Part shown: piece by piece, positions 25,067 through 32,901 of the stretch
Layout: the number at the start of each line of letters is the position of its first letter
Numbering within the stretch: position 1 is the stretch's first letter
NCBI GenBank assembly: GCA_025358455.1
Contig: JANYJP010000065.1
Span: 1 to 36,149, forward strand
DNA length: 36,149 bases
Direction: 5' to 3'
Source: Bacteroidales bacterium
GTDB lineage: Bacteria; Bacteroidota; Bacteroidia; Bacteroidales; VadinHA17
The notes under the pieces: model-generated
Databases searched by the model: none
What the model was told of the DNA's origin: nothing
Seen by the model: only the letters and a program-made list of their open reading frames with translations
Position numbers and translations under genes: made by a program

Positions 25067-27220
25067 ATGAAAAAGGAAACATCCAAAGTTGCAGCACCAT
25101 TATTAACCTCCAAAAGTAATGGAATGCCAAGAAGGAGCTTTTTTAAACTTCTCGGCGGAGGAATTATTATTTTATTCAGGCCATGGAGTACAATAGAGCT
25201 ATTTGGCTTACCGGCACAACAAGGAAGAAATCTGCCCCGGGATTATAACGCTTTTCTTCAGATTGCAGAAGATGGAACTGTAAACTGTTTCACCGGTAAA
25301 ATTGAAATGGGACAGGGGATTATTACATCATTGGCACAGATGATGGCTGATGAGCTTAATGTTCCGCTCGAAAAAGTTAAGATGGTAATGGGTGATACAG
25401 ACCTTTGTCCATGGGATATGGGTACGTGGGGCTCCCTGAGTACCAGGGTGTTCGGACCAAGTATGAGAGCTGCTGCTGCTGAAGCCAGAGGAGTTCTTCT
25501 CGACCTGGCATCAAAGGAGCTGGGAGTACCTGTTACACAACTTGAAGCCAGGGAAGGAATAATTGCTGATACTAAAAATCCAAATAAATCGGTGACTTAT
25601 GCTCAACTGACAAAGGGTAAAAGAATTGAAAAATTCCTCGATGTAAAACCTTCAGTTGAAGATTATACAAAGTTTAAGTATGTTGGTAAATCGTATAACC
25701 ATGCCGATGGTAAGCTGAAAGTTACAGGAGCTGCAAAATATACCGGTGATTATAAATTGCCGGGGATGCTCTTTGCCAGAATACTCCGGCCGCCGTCGCA
25801 CGGGGCAAAGCTTACCTCAGTTGATACATCCGCTGCAGAAAAAATTGCCGGAACAAAAGTAATACATGAGGGCGATTTCGTAGCAGTATTGAATGAAAAC
25901 CGCGACCTTGCTGATCAGGCAATAGTCAAAATTAAAGCGGAGTATTCCTTCAATGAAATGCCTGTCAATGATAAGACAATATTCGATTATATGCTTAAGG
26001 CCGATTCAAAGCTGAATGTACTCAAAACGAACGGAGATATTGAAGCTGGTCGTAAGCTCTCTGACAAAACTTTTGAATCGAGGTTTGATGACCCTTACCT
26101 CGCTCATGCTCCTATTGAAACACATTCTGCTCTTGCACAACTCGAGGGTGATAAAATGACAGTCTGGGCTTCAACACAATCGCCTTTTGGTCTTCAGGAC
26201 AACCTGGTGCGGGAACTTGGATTCCCCCGCGAAAAAGTAAGAGTTATAACTCCATTTGTTGGCGGCGGATTCGGAGGAAAAGCCCCGGCACAGCAGGGAA
26301 TTGAAGCAGCGAAACTTGCCAAACTTACCGGGAAACCGGTTATGGTAATCTGGACTCGTGATGAAGAGTTTTTCTACGATACTTTCCATCCTGCCGGAGT
26401 AATCAAAATTAATTCCGGCATTGACAAAAATGGGTTAATCAAATTCTGGGATTATAACGTTTACTACTCTGGAACAAGAGGATCCGATACAATCTATGAT
26501 GTTCCTAATGCAAAGACTTCTCATTTTGCCAATGACAGGGGCGGACCCGAAATGCATCCATTTGCTACCGGTGCATGGCGTGCACCCAATGCAAATACAA
26601 ACACATTCGCGAGGGAGGTTCAGATTGATATTATGGCCTCTGCTGCCGGAATTGATCCTCTTGAGTTCCGTCTTAAAAACCTTAAAGATGAGAAGATGAT
26701 TGATTGCCTGAAAGGCGTTGCTAAAAAGTTCGGTTATGTTGCAGGTAAATCACCAGGCGGAAGAGGAATAGGCATTGCATGCGGTACGGATGCAGGAACC
26801 TGGGTGGCACATATGGCAGAAGTCAGGGTCGATAAAACTACAGGAAAAGTTAAGGTAATTCGCATTGCATGTGTTCAGGATATGGGTTTGTGCGTTAATC
26901 CTGAAGGTGCAACAATCCAGATGGAAGGCTGCATTACTATGGGCCTGGGCTATACTTTTACTGAAGAGGTATTCTTTGAAGGTGGTAATATTCTGGACCG
27001 TGGATTTGATACTTATCAGATTCCAAAGTTTTCATGGTTGCCGAAGATAGAAACTGAAATACTCGAAAGAAAGGATAAAGCTCCTCAAGGTGGAGGAGAG
27101 CCTGCAATTATTGCTATTGGTGCTGTTATTGCCAATGCTGTCTTTGATGCTACCGGAGCCCGGATATTCAGATTGCCAATGACTCCGGCAAGAGTACTGG
27201 AAGCATTGAAGAAGGTGTGA
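25067..27220 (+). CDS. Tat-exported molybdopterin-binding hydroxylase large subunit (IorB/CoxL type)
   Basis: Catalytic subunit of a xanthine-oxidase-superfamily hydroxylase, closest in layout to the isoquinoline 1-oxidoreductase beta subunit. A twin-arginine signal, PRRSFFKLLGGG, lies near residues 22-33 before a hydrophobic stretch, so the enzyme works in the periplasm. Molybdopterin contacts include FVGGGFGGKAP and TGAWRAPNANTNTFA; E678 in GGGEPAI is the probable catalytic base. IEMGQGIITSLAQMMADEL is typical of the IorB group. The 717-aa length agrees with IorB proteins. Substrate could be an N-heterocycle, aldehyde or similar; sequence alone does not decide. The downstream secreted gene begins 3 nt later. 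Confidence 0.93.
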   Translation: MKKETSKVAAPLLTSKSNGMPRRSFFKLLGGGIIILFRPWSTIELFGLPAQQGRNLPRDYNAFLQIAEDGTVNCFTGKIEMGQGIITSLAQMMADELNVPLEKVKMVMGDTDLCPWDMGTWGSLSTRVFGPSMRAAAAEARGVLLDLASKELGVPVTQLEAREGIIADTKNPNKSVTYAQLTKGKRIEKFLDVKPSVEDYTKFKYVGKSYNHADGKLKVTGAAKYTGDYKLPGMLFARILRPPSHGAKLTSVDTSAAEKIAGTKVIHEGDFVAVLNENRDLADQAIVKIKAEYSFNEMPVNDKTIFDYMLKADSKLNVLKTNGDIEAGRKLSDKTFESRFDDPYLAHAPIETHSALAQLEGDKMTVWASTQSPFGLQDNLVRELGFPREKVRVITPFVGGGFGGKAPAQQGIEAAKLAKLTGKPVMVIWTRDEEFFYDTFHPAGVIKINSGIDKNGLIKFWDYNVYYSGTRGSDTIYDVPNAKTSHFANDRGGPEMHPFATGAWRAPNANTNTFAREVQIDIMASAAGIDPLEFRLKNLKDEKMIDCLKGVAKKFGYVAGKSPGGRGIGIACGTDAGTWVAHMAEVRVDKTTGKVKVIRIACVQDMGLCVNPEGATIQMEGCITMGLGYTFTEEVFFEGGNILDRGFDTYQIPKFSWLPKIETEILERKDKAPQGGGEPAIIAIGAVIANAVFDATGARIFRLPMTPARVLEALKKV

Positions 27221-27223
27221 GTT

Positions 27224-27727
27224 ATGAGAAAGGGACAATTAACATCAGTAATAGTTTGGCTTTTTCTTTTCCTTCTTCAGGGTAACCTGAACGCTCAGGG
27301 AGCAAAAGCAAATTTCTCAGGTACCTGGATTTTCAATGACACGAAGAGTATATTTGAAGAGGGACGCGGTTTCCGGAGCTTAACACAGATAATTGTTAAT
27401 CAGTCCGGCAATAAAATGTCGGTTGATAGAATAAGAATTAACCTGAGCGGGAAAACGGTACCCATAAATGATAAATATACTCTCGATGGCAAAGAATGTG
27501 CAAATACATCCAGCCGTGGACAAAGTAAAACCAGAGTTACATGGTCAGCTGACAGGAAAGCACTTAATTTTATGATAGCCAGAACTTTTGATTGGAACGG
27601 GGAGTTAACTGTTTTGAAATCTGCCGAGGTCTGGAGTCTGACTGATCCGAATACACTTTCGATCATATATTCTCTGACAATGCAGGATGGAGAGAAAAAA
27701 TCTACTCTGGTATATGATAAAAAATGA
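27224..27727 (+). CDS. Small secreted FSGTW-family protein linked to the Mo hydroxylase
   Basis: A 167-aa exported protein with a signal peptide (to about LNAQ). The mature protein starts with KANFSGTWIFNDTKS, reminiscent of lipocalin-like beta barrels that open with an F-x-G-x-W motif. It carries YTLDGKECANT, SRGQSKTRVTWSADRKAL and the ending KKSTLVYDKK. A paralogue at 32226 shares all these landmarks. It starts 3 nt after the hydroxylase subunit and closes the operon, so it may bind the substrate or product, or help the enzyme in the periplasm. No catalytic motif is seen and function is unknown. Confidence 0.82.
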   Translation: MRKGQLTSVIVWLFLFLLQGNLNAQGAKANFSGTWIFNDTKSIFEEGRGFRSLTQIIVNQSGNKMSVDRIRINLSGKTVPINDKYTLDGKECANTSSRGQSKTRVTWSADRKALNFMIARTFDWNGELTVLKSAEVWSLTDPNTLSIIYSLTMQDGEKKSTLVYDKK

Positions 27728-27755
27728 GGGTGTCCTTTTGAGGCACCCTCTTTAT
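27726..27755 (+). terminator. Terminator after the Mo hydroxylase operon
   Basis: GAGGGTG (27726-27732) pairs with CACCCTC (27744-27750), extended by CCT/AGG around a TTTG loop with one bulged T, and is followed by TTTAT. The stem overlaps the stop codon of the last gene. A T-rich run on the opposite side suggests it also ends the convergent minus-strand operon. Confidence 0.8.
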
Positions 27756-27779
27756 CGCATTTATATAATATTAAGAATA

Positions 27780-29279
27780 TTAGAGTTCCCAGCCTTTGCG
27801 ATATTCTCTTACAAGGTATTTATCAGCATCCGGCAAATTGGTAATCTTCATATTCGCGGTATCATATTCAACCTTTTTACCTGCCCTTAATGCTACTCCA
27901 CCGAGAAGTATTGTTTCCGTGACGGGCCCGGCATAAAGAAAGCTTCCCGGCGATTGGGTATTGTTCCGGAAGGCGGTGATCCATGCATCATCTCTGTCCT
28001 GTAATGCCCGTTTTGAAGTAGCAGGAGCGTCCAACATAACTTTATCGTCGGTTATAAGTACCGGTCTCTCACCTCTGAAGTCAGCTACAATTCTTCCCTT
28101 GTCACCTACAAACAGCAAACCTTCAGCTTTTAACGGCCCACTGGGAAGTTCAGGTATGATCGGTTTCATTCCGCCATCATACCAGAAAAGTTCAAATGGA
28201 GGAAGATTAGCCTGAGCCTGAAATTTAAACCTGATAATGCACGATAAAGGGAATGCAACGTCATTCTTAACACCTGCCGAAACATTTCCCTGCATAGCGC
28301 ACGTGGTCGTGGCATATGCTTCCGCGCTTACTGCAGGAGCTGTAATCCCCAGAGTCAGAAAAAGAGGAAAAAGGCTGTAATGACCCATATCAGCAATACT
28401 TCCTGCGCCAAAATCATACCAGCCGCGGAATACAGCGTTAGTATAATTTGGATGGTATGGACGGTCAGGAACAGGTCCAAGCCAAAGATCCCAGTTAAAA
28501 TCCTTTGGAACAGGTGGTTTATCTGTCGGATTAGCCTGCCACTGTGGCCACATTGGCCTGTTTGACCAGTTATGAATCTCTTTTAGTTTGCCAATTGCGC
28601 CTTCGTCAATCCATTTTTTGATTTTGTCATTATCTGGTTTATCACTCCAGGCAAGAAGATTAGTGCTGACCCCCGTTTTTTTAGCTGTGGCGATAGTCAG
28701 CTTTGCCTCATACATCCTGTTGGCAATAGGTTTATGTGTGACTACATGTTTTCCTTTTTTCATTGAAGCTATTGCCACGGTTCCGTGAAGATGGTCAGGG
28801 GTCATTATCTTTATAGCATTCAGATCTTTTTCTTTTTCCAGTAATTCTCTGAAGTCTTCGTATGAGGCACATCCTTTATAAGTACCTGAATCTTTTGACT
28901 TGCCATAGTATTTCTGAACGAGCTCCTGTCCAATATCCCGTCCACCGGGTATTCCTTTTATTGCCTCACCCCAGGAATTATCACCCAGTACTTTTCGAAT
29001 AGTATTACGGACATCATTTTGAGACCAGTCCACATAGTTTGTACTGAATTTATTCGGGTCGCATACTGCCACAATCTGTAAAGCGGGATTAGTAATTATT
29101 TCAGCCATTTCTCTCAGACCCTGAGTGCCACAACCGATATAACCCAAAGTAACTTTATCGCTGGGAGCAATATATCCCGGCCCTCCGAGGACGTGTCTCG
29201 GAATAACAGTAAATGCCAATGAGGCGGCCGCAGCCGTACCAAGGAATTCGCGACGATTAATTTTGTTTGTGTTTGCCAT
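27780..29279 (-). CDS. Tat-exported Gfo/Idh/MocA-family oxidoreductase
   Basis: NAD(P)-dependent sugar or inositol dehydrogenase fold exported in folded form. I place the start at 29279 (MANTNKINRREFLGTAAAAS), which gives a proper twin-arginine signal; the frame is open further upstream, but that would run into the previous gene. The Rossmann motif is GYIGCGTQG (about 46-54); the usual EKP catalytic motif appears as THKPIANRMYEA, with His in place of Glu, which also occurs in related exported members. FNWDLWLGPVPDRPYHPNY and GWYDFGAGSIADMGHY are typical of this secreted subgroup. It follows a Tat-signal isomerase-like gene by 46 nt. Related periplasmic enzymes oxidise sugars or glycosides at C3, a likely but unproven role here. 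Confidence 0.9.
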   Translation of the reverse strand: MANTNKINRREFLGTAAAASLAFTVIPRHVLGGPGYIAPSDKVTLGYIGCGTQGLREMAEIITNPALQIVAVCDPNKFSTNYVDWSQNDVRNTIRKVLGDNSWGEAIKGIPGGRDIGQELVQKYYGKSKDSGTYKGCASYEDFRELLEKEKDLNAIKIMTPDHLHGTVAIASMKKGKHVVTHKPIANRMYEAKLTIATAKKTGVSTNLLAWSDKPDNDKIKKWIDEGAIGKLKEIHNWSNRPMWPQWQANPTDKPPVPKDFNWDLWLGPVPDRPYHPNYTNAVFRGWYDFGAGSIADMGHYSLFPLFLTLGITAPAVSAEAYATTTCAMQGNVSAGVKNDVAFPLSCIIRFKFQAQANLPPFELFWYDGGMKPIIPELPSGPLKAEGLLFVGDKGRIVADFRGERPVLITDDKVMLDAPATSKRALQDRDDAWITAFRNNTQSPGSFLYAGPVTETILLGGVALRAGKKVEYDTANMKITNLPDADKYLVREYRKGWEL

Positions 29280-29325
29280 TTTAGTATAGTAAAAAAGATA
29301 ATTTAAAAATTCTATAATCTGATCC

Positions 29326-29781
29326 TTAAATTTTCTGGATAAATTCTGCACTTTCTTTGAAGGTATCGGGCTGCATTTCAACGAAGATATTCTTCACAAA
29401 TTCAATACGTTCATCAAGGTGTTGCCTGAGTTCATCCATTCCATAGTGACAGCTCGGGCAGCTCAGTCCTGCATCATTAATAATCTTTTTCATCTCTTTG
29501 GCAGAAAGTTTCATAAGCGGTCCAAAACCTGAATCCACATACCCGGGAGGTGAACACATTTCAACATTCTGATAACCCTGATCAGCTACCATTTTTAAAG
29601 TTCCGGGGAAATCTTTAACCAGCTGATCTTTTACGGTCCATACCTGGAATCCGACAGGCATTTTTACAGGTTCCGGAATTACATTAGTACTTAAATCAAA
29701 AGGCATCTTGCTTACGATAACTGCTGAGCCGAGGCCCAAAGCACTTTTCCCGAGAAATTGTCTCCTCGATAATTTATTCAT
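29326..29781 (-). pseudogene. Sugar phosphate isomerase/epimerase-like protein lacking its central region
   Basis: The 151-aa reading frame begins with a twin-arginine signal (SRRQFLGKSALGLGS) and continues as a TIM-barrel sugar isomerase/epimerase: VGFQVWTVKDQLVKDFPGTL, DQGYQNVEMCSPPGY, SAKEMKKIINDAGLSCPSCH, HLDERIEFVK. Directly after residue 130 it reads NIFVEMQPDTFKESAEFIQKI, which matches the extreme C-terminus of full-length homologues (FVEM, then KESAEFL). About 130-150 residues that hold the metal-binding and catalytic strands are missing, with the frame kept. It is therefore probably an inactive internal deletion, though a folded mini-protein cannot be excluded. Full-length relatives pair with Gfo/Idh/MocA enzymes as here. 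Confidence 0.8.
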
Positions 29782-29968
29782 AATGAGGTTGTTTTAAAGA
29801 AATTTTACCAAGGTATTTTAATTATTAGTCAGCATCTATCCAAAATTACAAAAAAGGATAGGATTAAAACATGTAATCACTGAATTTTTTAATTGATCTT
29901 TACTTTTCATTTTATACATCTTAGTAGGAATTATTGTACTTTTATTTTTTGACCGATCATTGCATGAA

Positions 29969-30931
29969 ATGGAAACATTATTTTATTTATTTTCAGGATT
30001 AATATTTTTTACTATGCCACAATCGAAAATTCCACAGACTGAGATCAAGAACGCATTTATAAAAGCTGAAATCTATCTTCCCGATCATGAAAATGGTTAT
30101 TACAGGGGAACAAGGTTCGACTGGTCAGGAAATATGCCAAACCTTGTGTTTAACGGCCATAACTACTTTGGTAAATGGTTTGATAAGTACAGCCCTGAAA
30201 TACATGATGTTATTATGGGACCGGTAGAGGAATTTACTGCACTCGATTACCCAGAGACAAAAGCTGGTGATACTTTCATTAAAATAGGTGTAGGCGTACT
30301 TACCAAACCCGATGATCAGCCTTATGCTTTTAGCAGGTTATACCCCGTTGTCAACCATGGTAAATGGAGTATTAAAAAACATGCCGACAAAGTTGAATTT
30401 ACTCATGTACTTAATGATAAGGTATATTCATACAAATATGACAAGACTGTTCAACTTACAAAAGATAAACCGGAGTTGGTTTTATTTCATACACTCAAAA
30501 ACACCGGAACGCGGACAATCGAAACCAGTGTATATGATCATAATTTCTTTGTTATGGATAATCAGCCTATCGGGCCTGATTTCTCTGTAAAGTTTACATT
30601 TCCCCTTTCAGGTGGAGGTCAGGGTATCGGTGACCTTGCAGAAATAAAGGGAAACAATATTGAATTTCTGAGGCTTGTTAAAAACGGGGAGACGGTCTTT
30701 TGCAGTGAGCTGAAAGGATTCGGTACAGATTCAAAAGACTACGATTTCAAAATTGAAAACAGGAAAACAGGAACAGGAGTGAGGATCAGATGCGACAAAC
30801 CTTTTCTGAAGCTTAATTACTGGAATTGCGCTACAACTCTTTGCCCGGAACCATATATTAAAATTAAGGTAGAACCCGGGCAGGAAATAAGCTGGACAAT
30901 CAGGTATGAATTTTACACATTTACTAAATAG
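29969..30931 (+). CDS. Secreted galactose-mutarotase-like protein
   Basis: An exported protein of 320 aa from the ATG at 29969 (METLFYLFSGLIFFTMPQS as signal peptide); a TTG three codons upstream at 29960 is an alternative. Landmarks are IYLPDHENGYYRGTRFDWSG, a motif I associate with an uncharacterised Bacteroidota group of aldose-1-epimerase-like beta sandwiches, FNGHNYFGKWF, FTHVLNDKVYSYKYDKTV and the late LNYWNCATTLCPEPYIKIKVEPGQEISW, which resembles the C-terminal edge of mutarotase folds. The classic catalytic His pair is not obvious. It is transcribed divergently from the isomerase/oxidoreductase pair across 187 nt, so both may belong to sugar metabolism. Confidence 0.68.
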   Translation: METLFYLFSGLIFFTMPQSKIPQTEIKNAFIKAEIYLPDHENGYYRGTRFDWSGNMPNLVFNGHNYFGKWFDKYSPEIHDVIMGPVEEFTALDYPETKAGDTFIKIGVGVLTKPDDQPYAFSRLYPVVNHGKWSIKKHADKVEFTHVLNDKVYSYKYDKTVQLTKDKPELVLFHTLKNTGTRTIETSVYDHNFFVMDNQPIGPDFSVKFTFPLSGGGQGIGDLAEIKGNNIEFLRLVKNGETVFCSELKGFGTDSKDYDFKIENRKTGTGVRIRCDKPFLKLNYWNCATTLCPEPYIKIKVEPGQEISWTIRYEFYTFTK

Positions 30932-30983
30932 AGCAGGGTTTTATAGAGCCATGCCTTTACATTAAGATAGAAACAGGAAAAGC

Positions 30984-31955
30984 CTATTTTACTTCCGTTT
31001 TAGAACCTGTGTTTACGGCTATATTCTTCCTCCATTCGAACCTGGACCCTGCTCTATAATTGAGAAGGATATCATAGGTGCCTGGGGAACAGGCATTTGT
31101 GCTGGTCTGTGTGTCGTAGCTTATTATTTCAATATTCTTAATGGGAGTAGGTTTGCCGGTTTGTTTTGCAGCAGTTCCTGCCGGATATAAATGAATCATT
31201 TTTACATCCCTGTCTCCTCCTGCATAGCCAATGACACCGCCATTAAGGTTAACCGAAATTTTGTAATTTTCATCTGGTTTCATCAAAAAGTTCTCAAACC
31301 ATACTTTTTGTTTTTGTCCCGAAATAACAATAGTAATAAGAACATCATAAGTTCCGGACTTTATTTTTCCAACAGTTTCACCGGTAATCTCGTCGGGTGC
31401 AATTGGTTTATCATGCTTCCCCTTTGCATAAAATGCAGGAATTCCTTTTGTTGCATTCAAATCGGTGTTGCCCTTATAGTGCAGAATTTTTGAATCAAAG
31501 GAGGATAATCCTTTGAACGACCCCTTGGTTGCAGAAACATTAATCAGGTAATCGTACACAGTAACCGAGACAGACGTTTCTGTTTTAGGTTTTATTATAA
31601 TGTTGCCTGCAATAAAGCTAAGAGTACCCGGGTTTCCGGATAGTTTGAAAATCATTTTCAGATCGTAAGTTCCGGGCGCTGCTCCCTGCATTTTGACTTC
31701 TTTCCCTTTATCAAGAAGCTTAAAAGAAGATCCGGATATAAGGTTCCCCAGTACTCTGATATTAACTGAAAGCGGTGTTTTATCATTAGCCGTAATAGGA
31801 GCATAGCTCTGCTGTATCCAAACCTGGTTCCAGCAACGTTCGGTTTTTACTGTAATGCCATTATCAAATTTGTATGTGTATTCAGATACTGGTTGAGACT
31901 GTAGGAAAGTGATTCCTGTTAAAAGCAGGAGGATTATTGAAAATAATTTTTTCAT
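30984..31955 (-). CDS. Secreted protein with three beta-rich repeats
   Basis: A 323-aa exported protein with signal peptide (MKKLFSIILLLLTGITFLQSQ). I do not know the family. Three copies of a pattern are visible: PGTYDLKMIFKLSG, SGTYDVLITIVISGQ and PGTYDILLNYRAGSR, each followed by a strand ending in a basic or aromatic cluster, as in small Ig-like or carbohydrate-binding sandwiches. A single Cys (Cys41) sits in ERCWNQVWIQQSY near the start of the mature protein. It converges with the mutarotase-like gene 52 nt away. A structural or ligand-binding surface role is plausible; no catalytic motif was found. Confidence 0.65.
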   Translation of the reverse strand: MKKLFSIILLLLTGITFLQSQPVSEYTYKFDNGITVKTERCWNQVWIQQSYAPITANDKTPLSVNIRVLGNLISGSSFKLLDKGKEVKMQGAAPGTYDLKMIFKLSGNPGTLSFIAGNIIIKPKTETSVSVTVYDYLINVSATKGSFKGLSSFDSKILHYKGNTDLNATKGIPAFYAKGKHDKPIAPDEITGETVGKIKSGTYDVLITIVISGQKQKVWFENFLMKPDENYKISVNLNGGVIGYAGGDRDVKMIHLYPAGTAAKQTGKPTPIKNIEIISYDTQTSTNACSPGTYDILLNYRAGSRFEWRKNIAVNTGSKTEVK

Positions 31956-32170
31956 AGGAGTAATTTTATTTCTGTTGAGAAAGAACTAATCAAATTTACA
32001 CCTTTAAATCAATAGAAAAAAGCTTTCAAAGGTGAAAAAAGCTTAAAATATGTAAACTCCGGAACATTACCAACAGGATTTTCCATGTATCATTTTCTGC
32101 TATCCGGTGTTTATTGCTAATTGCTCATTTGCTTTATTTCAGTCATAAGTTTTGGTGACACCGGAATATT

Positions 32171-32178
32171 TACCTTTG
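32171..32178 (+). promoter_or_regulatory. Bacteroidota promoter before the second FSGTW gene
   Basis: TACCTTTG fits the -7 consensus TAnnTTTG, with a TTTG at 32151-32154 as a possible -33 element, although the spacing (16 nt) is slightly short. It lies 48 nt before the ATG at 32226. Confidence 0.5.
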
Positions 32179-32225
32179 ATTGGTTGTCTAATATAGGATC
32201 AACTCAATATTAATAATTAAAGAAT

Positions 32226-32777
32226 ATGAAAAACAGAATTGAAAATCTTCAGGATAAGTACTCCTGGTTAATGAGATTAATCTCATTAACAATCATGCTG
32301 GCTTTTATGGCCCCGGTTATTACTAATGGTCAGGCAGGAAAAACCAGCTTTGCAGGCACATGGACCTTAAATGCAGAGAAAAGTACTCAACCGCCGGAAG
32401 GTGGTCAGGGTGGAGGTCAGAGAATGGGAGGCGGTAATTTTGTTGCCACACAGGAAGCTAACCTATTGACTGTTGTCAGAACAAGGACAGGTCAGGATGG
32501 TCAGGCTATGACGATCACTTCAAAATATACCCTCGATGGGAAAGAGAGTATAAACACAACTCCAAGAGGCGAAAGTAAATCTGTTGCAACCTGGTCAGCA
32601 GATGGGAAAGCTCTTACCATAGTAACTTCACGAACTATGGATATGAACGGCACAAGCACAACAATGACTTCAACTGATATGTGGACACTTACAAATGCCA
32701 GCACGCTTACAGTTAATTCAACTTCTACAACTGCTAACGGGGAGAGAAAATCAACAATGATTTATGATAAGAAATAA
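32226..32777 (+). CDS. Second small secreted FSGTW-family protein
   Basis: A 183-aa paralogue of the protein at 27224. An N-terminal hydrophobic segment (LMRLISLTIMLAFMAPVITNGQ) is the export signal; a start at the internal Met before RLISLT would also work. The mature part reads KTSFAGTWTLNAEKS, then a Gly/Gln-rich insertion (EGGQGGGQRMGGG), YTLDGKESINTTPRGESKS, ATWSADGKAL, SRTMDMNGT and the ending RKSTMIYDKK. It is a single-gene unit with its own promoter-like box and terminator. Many Thr residues in the last third suggest a beta-rich surface. Function unknown. Confidence 0.8.
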   Translation: MKNRIENLQDKYSWLMRLISLTIMLAFMAPVITNGQAGKTSFAGTWTLNAEKSTQPPEGGQGGGQRMGGGNFVATQEANLLTVVRTRTGQDGQAMTITSKYTLDGKESINTTPRGESKSVATWSADGKALTIVTSRTMDMNGTSTTMTSTDMWTLTNASTLTVNSTSTTANGERKSTMIYDKK

Positions 32778-32802
32778 GGGTTGATTTTTTATATTTAAAA
32801 CT

Positions 32803-32829
32803 AAAATGGCTCCGGAAGGAGCCATTTTT
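32803..32829 (+). terminator. Terminator after the second FSGTW gene
   Basis: An 11-bp perfect stem, AAAATGGCTCC (32803-32813) and GGAGCCATTTT (32818-32828), with a GGAA loop and a T-run at the 3' foot. It lies 25 nt past the stop. The A-run at the other foot would allow use from the minus strand too. Confidence 0.9.
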
Positions 32830-32901
32830 ATTTCAGGAGGTGACGGGGAGACGCTAACCTTAAACAGATAACTCCGAAAAAAGTATTAATTAACGAAAGG
32901 T

